Source of the DNA: Arthrobacter sp. P2b
GTDB taxonomy: Bacteria > Actinomycetota > Actinomycetes > Actinomycetales > Micrococcaceae
DNA length: 64,000 nucleotides
NCBI RefSeq assembly: GCF_900168295.1
Contig: NZ_FVZL01000007.1
Span: 124,001-188,000 of the forward strand
Reading direction: 5' to 3'
Position 1 is the stretch's first letter; every line of letters begins with the position of its first letter. The notes under the pieces are model-generated. The model worked only from the letters and a program-made list of their open reading frames with translations, searched no databases and was not told where the DNA came from. Made by a program: the position numbers and the translations under genes. Positions 35,288 through 44,076 of this stretch are shown here, piece after piece.

Positions 35288-37288
35288 ATGTCCCAGGACA
35301 CTCCAAGCTCCACGGCCACCGTTCCCGCAGGCTCGGCACAGCAGGGCGATGCCTTTGAAAACCTGCTCCATGAGACCCGGACCTTCCCGCCTTCGCCGGA
35401 GTTCGCGGCCAACGCGGTTGTCACCGCCGAGGAGTACCAGGAGGCCGACGCCGACCGGCCGGCTTTCTGGGCGAAGCAGGCGCGGGAGCTGCTCACCTGG
35501 AGCAAGGACTTCGACGAGGCGCTGGACTGGTCCAACCCGCCGTTCGCCAAATGGTTCGTGGGCGGCGAGGTCAACGCCGCGTACAACGCGCTGGACCGGC
35601 ACGTTGAGAACGGCCGGGGCGACCGGGTGGCCATCCACTTCGAGGGCGAACCCGGCGATACCCGCTCCTACACCTACGCGCAGCTGACCGAGGAAGTAAA
35701 GAAGGCAGCCAACGCCTTCGAATCCCTGGGCGTGGCCAAGGGTGACCGGGTGGCCGTCTACCTGCCGATGATCCCCGAAGCGGTCATCACGCTGCTGGCC
35801 TGCGCCCGGATCGGCGCCGTTCACTCGGTGGTGTTCGGCGGGTTCTCCGCCGACGCGCTCCGCTCCCGCATCGATGACGCCGAAGCCAAACTCGTGGTCA
35901 CCGCCGACGGCACCTACCGCCGCGGCAAGCCCAGCGCCCTGAAACCCGCCGTGGATGAAGCCCTCGCCAAGGCCGGCCACACGGTGCAGAACGTGGTGGT
36001 GGTCAAGCGCAACGGTCAGGACGTGGACTGGACCGAGGGCCGGGACCACTGGTGGGCCGACACCGTCGAGGCAGCCTCCATCGAGCACACCGCCGTCGGG
36101 CATGACTCCGAGCACCCGCTGTTCATCCTCTACACCTCCGGGACCACCGGAAAGCCGAAGGGCATCCTGCACACCACCGGCGGATACCTCACCCAGACCG
36201 CCTACACCCACAAGGCTGTGTTCGACCTGCACCCGGACACTGACGTCTACTGGTGCACGGCCGACGTCGGCTGGGTCACCGGCCACTCCTACGTCACCTA
36301 CGCCCCGCTGATCAACGGCGCGACCCAGGTCATGTACGAGGGCACCCCGGACTCCCCGCACCAGGGCCGCTGGTGGGAGATCATCGAAAAGTACAAGGTC
36401 TCCATCCTCTACACCGCGCCCACCGCGATCAGGACGTTCATGAAGTGGGGCCGGGAGATCCCGGACAAGTACGACCTCACCTCCCTCCGCGTGCTCGGCT
36501 CCGTGGGCGAACCCATCAACCCCGAAGCCTGGATGTGGTACCGGAACGTCATCGGCGGGGACAAGACCCCCATCGTGGACACCTGGTGGCAGACCGAAAC
36601 CGGCGCCCAGATGATCGCCCCGCTGCCCGGCGTCACCGCCGCCAAACCCGGCTCCGCCCAGGTCCCGCTGCCCGGCATCGCCGTGGACGTCGTGGACGAA
36701 ATGGGCGAATCGGTACCCAACGGCCACGGCGGGTTCCTGGTGATCCGCGAACCCTGGCCCGCGATGCTCCGCGGGATCTGGGGCGATCCGGAACGCTTCA
36801 AGGACACCTACTGGTCCCGTTTCGAGACCATGTACTTCGCCGGCGACGGTGCCAAGAAGGACGAAGACGGGGACGTCTGGCTGCTGGGCCGGGTGGACGA
36901 TGTCATGAACGTCTCCGGCCACCGGCTCTCCACCACCGAAATCGAATCCGCCCTGGTCTCCCACCCCGCCGTGGCCGAAGCCGCCGTCGTCGGAGCCGCA
37001 GACGAAACCACCGGCCAGGCCGTCGTCGCGTTCGTCATCCTCCGTGGCGACGCGGTCAACGGCGGCGACGACACCGTCCAGGAACTCCGGAACCACGTGG
37101 GCAAGGAAATCGGACCCATCGCCAAACCGAAGAACATCCTGGTGGTCCCCGAACTGCCCAAGACCCGGTCCGGCAAAATCATGCGCCGCCTCCTCAAGGA
37201 CGTCGCAGAAGGCCGCGACCCCGGCGACGCCACCACCCTCTCCGATCCGACGATCATGCAACAGATCGCCCAGTCGCTCAGGAAATAG
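35288..37288 (+). CDS. acsA: Acetyl-CoA synthetase
   Basis: AMP-forming acetate-CoA ligase of 666 residues. The adenylation signature is [12 protein letters not shown]; later motifs are DTWWQTETG and the hinge region [13 protein letters not shown]. The C-terminal [13 protein letters not shown] holds Lys630, the residue whose acetylation switches the enzyme off in the Pat/AcuA system. An AcuC-type deacetylase is encoded at 8063-9274. ATG at 35288 is chosen for GATGAGG upstream; ATG at 35270 lacks a site. A strong hairpin follows the stop at 37301-37335. Confidence 0.95.
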   Translation: MSQDTPSSTATVPAGSAQQGDAFENLLHETRTFPPSPEFAANAVVTAEEYQEADADRPAFWAKQARELLTWSKDFDEALDWSNPPFAKWFVGGEVNAAYNALDRHVENGRGDRVAIHFEGEPGDTRSYTYAQLTEEVKKAANAFESLGVAKGDRVAVYLPMIPEAVITLLACARIGAVHSVVFGGFSADALRSRIDDAEAKLVVTADGTYRRGKPSALKPAVDEALAKAGHTVQNVVVVKRNGQDVDWTEGRDHWWADTVEAASIEHTAVGHDSEHPLFILYTSGTTGKPKGILHTTGGYLTQTAYTHKAVFDLHPDTDVYWCTADVGWVTGHSYVTYAPLINGATQVMYEGTPDSPHQGRWWEIIEKYKVSILYTAPTAIRTFMKWGREIPDKYDLTSLRVLGSVGEPINPEAWMWYRNVIGGDKTPIVDTWWQTETGAQMIAPLPGVTAAKPGSAQVPLPGIAVDVVDEMGESVPNGHGGFLVIREPWPAMLRGIWGDPERFKDTYWSRFETMYFAGDGAKKDEDGDVWLLGRVDDVMNVSGHRLSTTEIESALVSHPAVAEAAVVGAADETTGQAVVAFVILRGDAVNGGDDTVQELRNHVGKEIGPIAKPKNILVVPELPKTRSGKIMRRLLKDVAEGRDPGDATTLSDPTIMQQIAQSLRK

Positions 37289-37300
37289 AAGTCCCCGCGA

Positions 37301-37335
37301 CGACGGCGCTGCCCACTCGGTGGGCGGCGCCGTCG
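37301..37335 (+). terminator. acsA terminator hairpin
   Basis: Arms CGACGGCGCTGCCCAC (37301-37316) and GTGGGCGGCGCCGTCG (37320-37335) pair over 16 bases with one wobble and a three-base loop. The transcript's downstream gene has its own -10 box (TATGCT at 37339-37344). Confidence 0.7.
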
Positions 37336-37383
37336 CCGTATGCTGGGAGCAGCCCCGTCGCCTGCCCCGAAGGAACCGCCCGA

Positions 37384-38172
37384 ATGCTCGCCGTCGCACG
37401 CCACCAGGCCATTTTGGACGCCCTCCAGCGCGAACGCGTGGTCAGGGTCTCAGACCTGGCCCAGCAGCTGGGGGTATCGCTGATGACTGTGCGGCGGGAC
37501 ATTGAGGTGCTTGAAGAGGGCGGGCGCCTTGAGCGCATCCACGGCGGCGCCAAGGTCCCGGGTGACACCAGCACGCATGAGCCGGGATTCGACCTGAAGT
37601 CCACACAGCTGACCGACGAGAAAAAGGCGATCGCGATTGAGGCGGCCAGCCTCGTGCAGGAGGGCATGGCGGTGGGCCTGAGCGCCGGAACCACCACGTG
37701 GGCACTGGCCAAGGAACTCACCGGGGGGCCACGGATCACTGTTGTCACCAACTCGGTACGCATCGCGGATCTGTTCCACCACGCCGCGTCCGCTGGCTCC
37801 GCCCGCTATGCGTCCACCGTCATCCTGATTGGCGGCGAGCGCACGCCGTCGGATGCGCTGGTGGGCCCCATCGCCACCGGCGCCCTGAAGCAGCTGCACC
37901 TGGACGTTTTGTTCCTCGGCGTCCATGGCATGGATGCCGACGCCGGGTTCACCACCCCCAACCTTCTGGAGGCGGAAACGGACCGCGCCTTCGTGGCGGC
38001 TGCGCGCAAGACTGTGGTCCTGGCTGACCACACCAAGTGGGGCCTGCTGGGCATCAGTTCCATCGCTTCCCTGGAGGAAGTCGACGAAGTCATCAGCGAC
38101 GAAGGCCTCAGTCCGGAGGCTCAGCGCATCCTGCAGGAACGGGTGGGCCGGCTGAGGCTCGCTGGCCTCTAA
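37384..38172 (+). CDS. DeoR/GlpR family transcriptional regulator
   Basis: A 262-residue repressor. The N-terminal DeoR helix-turn-helix (ILDALQRERVVRVSDLAQQLGVSLMTVRRDIEVLEEGGRLERIHGGA) is followed by a sugar-phosphate-binding DeoRC domain (GLSAGTTTWALAKEL, then VVTNSVRIADLF and LGVHGMDADAGFTTPN, and VLADHTKWG). The ligand is usually a phosphorylated sugar. ATG at 37384 has GAAGGAA upstream. It has no divergent partner and is convergent with the LacI gene, so its target is not evident. Confidence 0.85.
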   Translation: MLAVARHQAILDALQRERVVRVSDLAQQLGVSLMTVRRDIEVLEEGGRLERIHGGAKVPGDTSTHEPGFDLKSTQLTDEKKAIAIEAASLVQEGMAVGLSAGTTTWALAKELTGGPRITVVTNSVRIADLFHHAASAGSARYASTVILIGGERTPSDALVGPIATGALKQLHLDVLFLGVHGMDADAGFTTPNLLEAETDRAFVAAARKTVVLADHTKWGLLGISSIASLEEVDEVISDEGLSPEAQRILQERVGRLRLAGL

Positions 38173-38181
38173 CCAAACCCT

Positions 38182-39201
38182 TTAGGGGCAGCCGCAGGAT
38201 TGGCGGATGTGCAGTTTCGTGGGGAAGATCCGGTGCTGCGGCTTTTCCCCGCGGCTGGCTCCCACCAGTGCCGCCACCGCGGCTTCCGCCATCACGGCCA
38301 CCGGCTGCTCCACTGTGGTCAGCGGGGGCCAGGAGTATTCGGATTCGGCGGAACCGTCGAAGGAAGCTACCGCAATTTCGCCGGGGATGGACAGCCCTGC
38401 TTCGTGCACTGCCCGCAACAGGCCGATCGCCTGCATGTCGGACGTGGCGAAGATCGCCGTCGGCCGGTTGACGGAAGCCAGCAGCCGCTGGCCGGCAAGG
38501 TAGCCGCCGGGCCGGGTGAAGGGATGGTAGACAATCGGCCCTTCGGGCAGGCCCGCGTCCTGCAGAGCCTCCCGCCAACCCACTTCACGGCCGTCGGTAT
38601 TGCCGGAAACATTGGTGCCCATGGCCAGGCCGATATTGGTGTGCCCGTGGCTGATCAGGTGTTCAACGGCCATCCTGGCGCCCGCCGCGAGATCCACTCC
38701 GATGCTGTTGAACCCCGGCGCATCCCGCTCCTGGTTGAGCAGGACCGAGGGAATGTCCGCCGTTTCCAGGACCTCCAGATCCGGTTCGAAAAGGACGCTG
38801 GCCAGGAGCACCCCGTCCACTTGCCGGGCGGCAAGGTTGCGGATATTCCGCCGCTCCTTGGCCAGGTTCCCGTCCGAGTTGCTCAACACCAGGGCATATC
38901 CCAGTTCTGCCGCGGCATCCTCCACGGCATGGGAGAAAAGCGAGAAGAACGGGTTGGAAATATCCGGAACCACAAGCCCGAGCGTCTCGCTGGAGCCCAG
39001 CTTGAGCGCACGGGCCGCCGCGTTGGGACGGTAACCCAGGACGCGGATGGCGTCCTGGACCTTGGCTTCGGTGGCAGGCGCCACCTTCTTGGGCCCGCCG
39101 TTGACAACGTAACTAACGACGGCGGTGCTCACGCCGGCGTATCGCGCCACGTCCTTGCGCGTCACGGGGCCCCGTGTGGCCTGCGTTGCCGGAGAAGTCA
39201 T
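38182..39201 (-). CDS. LacI family regulator of the alpha-galactoside locus
   Basis: A 339-residue repressor with N-terminal HTH VTRKDVARYAGVSTAVVSYVVNG, hinge helix YRPNAAARALKLGSS and a sugar-binding domain ending SFDGSAESEYSWPPLTTVEQP. ATG at 39199-39201 follows TAACAT (39209-39214) by seven bases with no ribosome site, so a leaderless start inside the end of the preceding gene is likely; ATG at 39210 is the alternative. It lies downstream of a Gfo/Idh gene that is divergent from the sugar importer, and probably binds the two ATCTACTCG operators at 40489-40582. Confidence 0.83.
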   Translation of the reverse strand: MTSPATQATRGPVTRKDVARYAGVSTAVVSYVVNGGPKKVAPATEAKVQDAIRVLGYRPNAAARALKLGSSETLGLVVPDISNPFFSLFSHAVEDAAAELGYALVLSNSDGNLAKERRNIRNLAARQVDGVLLASVLFEPDLEVLETADIPSVLLNQERDAPGFNSIGVDLAAGARMAVEHLISHGHTNIGLAMGTNVSGNTDGREVGWREALQDAGLPEGPIVYHPFTRPGGYLAGQRLLASVNRPTAIFATSDMQAIGLLRAVHEAGLSIPGEIAVASFDGSAESEYSWPPLTTVEQPVAVMAEAAVAALVGASRGEKPQHRIFPTKLHIRQSCGCP

Positions 39202-39211
39202 GCTGTCCATG

Positions 39212-40417
39212 TTAGGTACAAGTACCCGGCGCATCGCCGAAGTCACGGATGGGAAGCCGTGCGCCGCTTTGCAAAGCCGACTGGTGCGCCACGATTCCGG
39301 GGAGGGTGAAGCGGGCCGCCACCCAGGCGTTCACCGGCGGCAGGGTGCGGTTGTTGACGGCCGTGACGAAGTCATCCACCAGGAAGTGGTGGCTTCCCTC
39401 GTGCCCGTTCGGCGCTCCCCGGAACTCCTGCGGAAGCCGTTCCGGGTCGTGGACCGGTGCCAGGCCGGAGACGAAGGCGTCCCTCAGCTCGGGCGCTACA
39501 TTGGCGAGCGACGGGTCGTCCAGGGAAATACTGGGCCGGGTCTCGAGTTGCTCGGAGATGTCGTGGACGTTGCGCTTGTCCTGCCACACGGTGACTTTCG
39601 CGAGCTGTTCGAAGCTGGCCTCGGTGCCGAAGAACCGGAACCGGGACTCCCGGATGTGTGAGGGGTAGCCCACCCGGCGCATCTCGTTGGTGCGCATGAC
39701 CCCGCCGTCGTTCAGCTCAAAGAGGGCCGTGGCATTGGAGAAGTCGTTGCCGAACATGCTGACGTCCTTGTCAAAGACGCCGTCGTTGCGGTCATCCCTG
39801 ACTCCGACGCAGCTGACGCTGACCGCATGGGCGGGAACGGCACCGAGTACTCCGCCCACGGCGTGGGTTGGATAGAGCATGGGCGGGTAGCTGGCTGTTT
39901 CCTTCCAGCGGTCCCCGCCGCTGTACTGGTAGGCCTCGTAGAAGCCGAGGTCCATGTCGTGGACGTAGTCGCCTTCGGCATAGAAAATCCGGCCGAACTT
40001 CCCCTCAGCGAGCTGCTTGCGCGCATAGACGGTGGCGGGGTTGTAGTAGCTGGTCTCCCCCATCATGTAGACCAGCCCGGTGTCACGGACAGCCTCGATG
40101 ATGCGGGCAATCTCGTCCTCGGAAACAGCCATCGGGACGGCCGAGTACACGTGCTTGCCGGCGCGGAGGGCCTGCTCCACCAGCGGACCGTGCGTCCAGC
40201 GCTGGGTGAAGATGGCCACGGCGTCGACGTCGGAGGCCAGGAGCTCCTCAAAGCTTGCCTGTGACCCGGCCAGCCCATAGCGGTCCACCGCTTCCGCAGC
40301 CCGCTCCGGAAGCTCGTCCACCACGTGGACGGCACTGACGCCGGGGTGGAGGTTGAACAGGTGGGCGAACTGGCTGCCAAACTGGCCGGCTCCTACTACG
40401 CCGATTGAGAACGTCAT
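39212..40417 (-). CDS. Gfo/Idh/MocA family oxidoreductase
   Basis: A 401-residue NAD(P)-dependent oxidoreductase: Rossmann motif GVVGAGQFGSQFAHLF, a core in which the usual EKP appears altered to YSAVPMAVSEDEIARI, and a substrate half with PTHAVGGVLGAVP. The loss of the family's EKP lysine motif is unusual and may mean changed chemistry. ATG at 40415-40417 follows GGAAGGAAG. It is divergent from the ABC importer and followed by the LacI gene, so it probably handles a sugar from the same locus, for example by a redox-assisted glycoside step. Confidence 0.72.
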   Translation of the reverse strand: MTFSIGVVGAGQFGSQFAHLFNLHPGVSAVHVVDELPERAAEAVDRYGLAGSQASFEELLASDVDAVAIFTQRWTHGPLVEQALRAGKHVYSAVPMAVSEDEIARIIEAVRDTGLVYMMGETSYYNPATVYARKQLAEGKFGRIFYAEGDYVHDMDLGFYEAYQYSGGDRWKETASYPPMLYPTHAVGGVLGAVPAHAVSVSCVGVRDDRNDGVFDKDVSMFGNDFSNATALFELNDGGVMRTNEMRRVGYPSHIRESRFRFFGTEASFEQLAKVTVWQDKRNVHDISEQLETRPSISLDDPSLANVAPELRDAFVSGLAPVHDPERLPQEFRGAPNGHEGSHHFLVDDFVTAVNNRTLPPVNAWVAARFTLPGIVAHQSALQSGARLPIRDFGDAPGTCT

Positions 40418-40488
40418 TGTCTTCCTTCCGGGAAGTTTTGGCAGCACCGGGCAAGCGCTGTCCTTCGGGAAGGCAAGTGTTTCACCCG

Positions 40489-40582
40489 CATCTACTCGAG
40501 TCAACAGACCATCAAATGGAAAATGCCTGTTACATCCGAGGAAAAACAAAAGCTTGCTGCGGCCAATCTACTCGTGTAGATT
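40489..40582. promoter_or_regulatory. Two LacI-type operators and importer promoter
   Basis: Operator 1 at 40490-40503 has ATCTACTCGAGTCA with an 8-base palindromic core ACTCGAGT. Operator 2 at 40565-40582 is AATCTACTCGTGTAGATT, with 7-base perfect arms. Their central CG steps are 76 bases apart. Operator 2 covers the spacer and -10 box of the importer promoter (TTGCTG 40554-40559, TAGATT 40577-40582, 17-base spacer). Confidence 0.8.
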
Positions 40583-40592
40583 ACATCCCGGT

Positions 40593-40608
40593 TGTTACTC
40601 ACATCACA
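40593..40608. promoter_or_regulatory. Possible Crp/GlxR site at the importer promoter
   Basis: TGTTACTCACATCACA matches TGTGA-N6-TCACA at nine of ten fixed positions. It lies just downstream of the predicted start point, so it would more likely repress than activate. Confidence 0.35.
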
Positions 40609-40626
40609 GTCAGGAAAGGGTCGAAG

Positions 40627-41568
40627 ATGACCACCCTTGCCAAACACCCCGGATCGGCTCCGCCGGCAGCGGCTTCGCCCAAGCCGCAAGGCAGCTACCG
40701 CCGGTTCGGGGACCTCAGGATTGCACTGCTCTTCATCGCCCCGGCGCTCATCGGGTTCGTCTTTTTCTACGTCGTGCCAACCATCCGCGGCATCTACCTG
40801 AGCTTCACGGAATACAACATCCTCGGTGATCCGGAATGGATCGGCCTGGACAACTACACGGCCATCGCCAAGGATCCGCTGTTCTGGAATTCCCTCGCCG
40901 TTACAGGACAGTACGTCTTCCTGAATATCCTCCTCCAGACGGCCCTGGCCCTGGGCCTGGCCCTCCTGATGCACCAGGTGGCAAAGTCCACGATCATCCG
41001 CGGGGCACTGCTGCTGCCGTACCTGATGTCCAACGTCATCGCCGCACTGTTGTGGTTCTGGATGCTGGACTACCAGATCGGCGTGGTGAACCAGTTCATC
41101 GAGTGGAGCGGGCTGCCCCGGATCGCCTTTTTCGGCAGCGAGGAGTGGGCCATTCCCACCCAGGCCCTGATCAATACCTGGCGCCATATGGGCTACACGG
41201 CACTGCTGATCTTTGCCGGGCTGCAGGCCATCCCGGGCCACGTTTATGAGGTGGCCAAACTGGACGGCGCCTCAGCATTCCAGACCTTCCGGAAAATCAC
41301 CATCCCGTTGTTGCGCCCGGTCCTGGTCCTGGTCCTCGTGGTGACGGTGATCGGTTCGTTCCAGGTCTTCGACACCGTTGCAGTGACCACCGCGGGCGGC
41401 CCTGTCAACGCTACCCGCGTCATCCAGTACTACATCTACCAGCGCGCCTTCACCGAGTCGGACTTCGGCTACGGATCCGCCATCGCCGTCATTCTCTTCC
41501 TCATCCTCGCCCTGGTGGCCTTCATCCAGATGAAGTTCCTCAAGGGCAACGAATCGGACCTGGACTAG
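40627..41568 (+). CDS. Sugar ABC transporter permease (MalF-like)
   Basis: First membrane subunit of a CUT1-type sugar importer, 313 residues, about six helices. The EAA loop that contacts the ATPase is present late in the protein (GHVYEVAKLDGASAFQTFRKITIPLLRP). ATG at 40627 follows AGGAAAGGG. It heads the operon permease-permease-binding protein-alpha-galactosidase. No ATPase gene is in the operon, so a shared MsiK-type ATPase elsewhere is expected, as is usual in Actinobacteria. Confidence 0.88.
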   Translation: MTTLAKHPGSAPPAAASPKPQGSYRRFGDLRIALLFIAPALIGFVFFYVVPTIRGIYLSFTEYNILGDPEWIGLDNYTAIAKDPLFWNSLAVTGQYVFLNILLQTALALGLALLMHQVAKSTIIRGALLLPYLMSNVIAALLWFWMLDYQIGVVNQFIEWSGLPRIAFFGSEEWAIPTQALINTWRHMGYTALLIFAGLQAIPGHVYEVAKLDGASAFQTFRKITIPLLRPVLVLVLVVTVIGSFQVFDTVAVTTAGGPVNATRVIQYYIYQRAFTESDFGYGSAIAVILFLILALVAFIQMKFLKGNESDLD

Positions 41569-41577
41569 GAGTCCCGC

Positions 41578-42504
41578 ATGACCACCACCGCAAGCCGCGC
41601 AACGATGCCGGCCGGAACCCGCCGCCGTCGTCCGTTCAACGCCCGCCGTGCCGGCGCGTGGGCCCTCCTGGTCCTCGCCATCGCCGTCTCCGTCCTGCCC
41701 TTCCTCTGGGTGCTGAGGACCGCACTGTCCACCAACAATGCCCTGGCTTCCAGCGCCGCCAGCCTGCTGCCGGCGGAGTTCACCTTCGGCGCCTTCAAAC
41801 GGGTCTTCGGGCTGCAGTCACCGGCGGAAGCCGTGGCCGAAGGCGGCTCCGGTGCCGCCATCGACTTCTGGCTCTACCTGCGGAACTCGATCATCTTTTC
41901 CTCCATCACCACCGCCGGCGCCGTTTTCTTCAGCGCGATGGCCGCCTACGCTTTCGCCCGGCTGCGCTGGAAGGGCCGCAATGCAGTCTTCAGCCTCTTC
42001 CTCGGCACGATGCTGGTCCCGCCGATCTTCACGGCGCTCCCCAACTTCCTGCTGATCAAGAACCTGGACCTGCTCAACACGATGCTCGGCATGGTCCTGC
42101 CGTACGTCTTCATGACGCCGTTCGCCATCTTCTTCCTCCGCCAGTTCTTCCTGAACATGTCCCGTGAGGTGGAGGAAGCGGCCATGCTCGACGGCGCCAA
42201 GCACCTCCGGATCTTCTTCCAGATTGTGCTTCCCAACGCCGCAGCCCCCATCGCCACCCTGGCCCTGCTCACCTTCATCGGCCAGTGGAACGAATACTTC
42301 TGGCCCCTGTTGGTCGGCTCCCAGGACGACGTCCGGGTCCTCCAGGTGGGGCTCGGCGTCTTCAAGTCCCAGTCGCCGCAGGGCGCACCGGATTGGTCCG
42401 GCCTCATGGCGGCAACCCTCATCTCGGCCCTGCCGGTGCTGATCCTGTTCGCGGCCTTCGGCAAGAAGATCGTCAACTCCATCGGCTTCTCCGGCATCAA
42501 ATAA
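41578..42504 (+). CDS. Sugar ABC transporter permease (MalG-like)
   Basis: Second membrane subunit, 308 residues. A first helix (WALLVLAIAVSVLPFLWVLRTAL) and five more surround the EAA loop MSREVEEAAMLDGAKHLRIFFQIVLPNAAAP. It starts nine bases after the first permease, with AGGAG upstream. It should form the heterodimeric pore with the preceding gene product. Confidence 0.88.
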   Translation: MTTTASRATMPAGTRRRRPFNARRAGAWALLVLAIAVSVLPFLWVLRTALSTNNALASSAASLLPAEFTFGAFKRVFGLQSPAEAVAEGGSGAAIDFWLYLRNSIIFSSITTAGAVFFSAMAAYAFARLRWKGRNAVFSLFLGTMLVPPIFTALPNFLLIKNLDLLNTMLGMVLPYVFMTPFAIFFLRQFFLNMSREVEEAAMLDGAKHLRIFFQIVLPNAAAPIATLALLTFIGQWNEYFWPLLVGSQDDVRVLQVGLGVFKSQSPQGAPDWSGLMAATLISALPVLILFAAFGKKIVNSIGFSGIK

Positions 42505-42548
42505 GCAATCCCACCTCCCGCCAATACCCCCGAACGGAAAGTAGAACC

Positions 42549-43886
42549 ATGAAGAAATCCCTCGGCGCCGTTGCCGTCGCCGCAGCTGTGGCACTCTCCC
42601 TGTCTGCCTGCAGCGGATCCTCGTCAGAAGAAGCCGCCAAGGGCGAGATCAGCTACTGGCTCTGGGATGCCAACCAGCTCCCCGCCTATCAGCAGTGTGC
42701 TGACGACTTCACGAAGGCCAACCCTGACATCACGGTCAAGATCACCCAGCGCGGCTGGGACGACTACTGGTCCACACTGACCAACGGCTTCGTGGGCGGC
42801 ACCGCACCAGACGTCTTCACCAACCACCTGGGCCGCTACGGCGAACTGGCAGAGAACAACCAGCTGCTGGCCATCGACGACGCCGTCGAAAAGGACAAGG
42901 TGGACCTCTCCGCCTACAACGAGGGCCTTGCAGACCTCTGGGTGGGCCAGGACGGCAAGCGTTACGGCCTGCCCAAGGACTGGGACACCATCGGCCTGTT
43001 CTACAACAAGGGCATGCTGGCCGGCGCCGGGATCACCGAGGACCAGATGAAGGACCTCACCTGGAACCCCGAAGACGGCGGCACCTACGAGAAGGTCATC
43101 GCGCACCTCACCGTGGACAAGAACGGCAAGCGCGGCGACGAGCCCGGCTTCGACAAGAACAACGTTGACGTCTACGGCCTTGGCCTGAACGGCGGCGGCG
43201 ACTCCTCCGGCCAGACGGAGTGGAGTTACCTCACGAACACCACCGGCTGGTCCCACACCGACAACAACCCGTGGGGCACCAAGTACAACTACGACGACCC
43301 CAAGTTCCAGGAGAGCATGGACTGGTTCGCAGGGCTGGCCGAGAAGGGCTACATGCCCAAGCTTGAGACCACCGTGGGCGCGGCCATGGCGGACACCTTC
43401 GCAGCCGGTAAGTCCGCAATCAACGCGCACGGCTCCTGGATGATCGGCCAGTACACCGGTTACAAGGGCATTGAGGTGGGCATCGCTCCCACCCCCGTTG
43501 GCCCCGAAGGCGAGCGCGCGTCGATGTTCAACGGCCTGGCAGATTCCATCTGGGCCGGGACCGAAAAGAAGGACGCAGCCATCAAGTGGGTCGAATACCT
43601 CGCGTCCGCCGACTGCCAGGATGTCGTCGCCTCCAACGCCGTGGTCTTCCCCGCACTCAAGGCGTCCTCGGACAAGGCAGCTGAAGCCTTCAAGGCCAAG
43701 GGTGTGGATGTCACCGCGTTCACGGAGCACGTCAAGGACAAGACCACATTCCTGTACCCCATCACGGACAACACCGCCAAGGTCAAGGGCATCATGGAGA
43801 CCGCCATGGACGCCGTGGTCTCCGGCAAGGCGCCCGCCAGCTCCCTCACCCAGGCCAATGAGCAGGTCAACGCCCTCTTCAAGTAG
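42549..43886 (+). CDS. Sugar ABC transporter substrate-binding lipoprotein
   Basis: Extracellular binding protein of 445 residues, family 1 (MalE-like). The signal peptide ends in lipobox LSAC (about residue 21) and is followed by a Ser-rich linker. The mature domain begins ISYWLWDANQLPAYQQCADDF, typical of CUT1 oligosaccharide binders. With the downstream GH36 gene, the ligand is probably raffinose, melibiose or a related alpha-galactoside. A 19-base tandem duplication begins within its last codons and covers its stop; two hairpins follow. Confidence 0.88.
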   Translation: MKKSLGAVAVAAAVALSLSACSGSSSEEAAKGEISYWLWDANQLPAYQQCADDFTKANPDITVKITQRGWDDYWSTLTNGFVGGTAPDVFTNHLGRYGELAENNQLLAIDDAVEKDKVDLSAYNEGLADLWVGQDGKRYGLPKDWDTIGLFYNKGMLAGAGITEDQMKDLTWNPEDGGTYEKVIAHLTVDKNGKRGDEPGFDKNNVDVYGLGLNGGGDSSGQTEWSYLTNTTGWSHTDNNPWGTKYNYDDPKFQESMDWFAGLAEKGYMPKLETTVGAAMADTFAAGKSAINAHGSWMIGQYTGYKGIEVGIAPTPVGPEGERASMFNGLADSIWAGTEKKDAAIKWVEYLASADCQDVVASNAVVFPALKASSDKAAEAFKAKGVDVTAFTEHVKDKTTFLYPITDNTAKVKGIMETAMDAVVSGKAPASSLTQANEQVNALFK

Positions 43887-43914
43887 GCACTGCTTCTTCA
43901 AGTAGGCACTGCTT
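43877..43914. repeat. 19-base perfect tandem duplication at the binding-protein stop
   Basis: CTTCAAGTAGGCACTGCTT at 43877-43895 is repeated exactly at 43896-43914. The first copy includes the final Phe-Lys and the TAG stop; the second carries a non-used copy of the same ending. Likely a recent slippage event. Confidence 0.9.
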
Positions 43915-43930
43915 CGCCATCCCAATCCGT

Positions 43931-44000
43931 GGCTGCGTTTGTGGTCGCAGCCACCGGGCCGGATGCCGCCGTCCCATCCTCGCGGCGGCGGCATCCGGCC
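43931..44000 (+). terminator. Two hairpins between binding protein and alpha-galactosidase
   Basis: Hairpin 1: GGCTGCG (43931-43937) with CGCAGCC (43946-43952). Hairpin 2: GGCCGGATGCCGCCG (43957-43971) with its exact complement at 43986-44000, a 15-base perfect stem and 14-base loop. No T-run. They may partly end transcription or protect the upstream mRNA, giving more binding protein than enzyme. Confidence 0.65.
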
Positions 44001-44076
44001 ACCCCTTCCCGGCTACCAAAACACTCCGTACCGCGTCTTCCGGCGCACAGCACAAACGATGAAAGAGACTTTCCCT

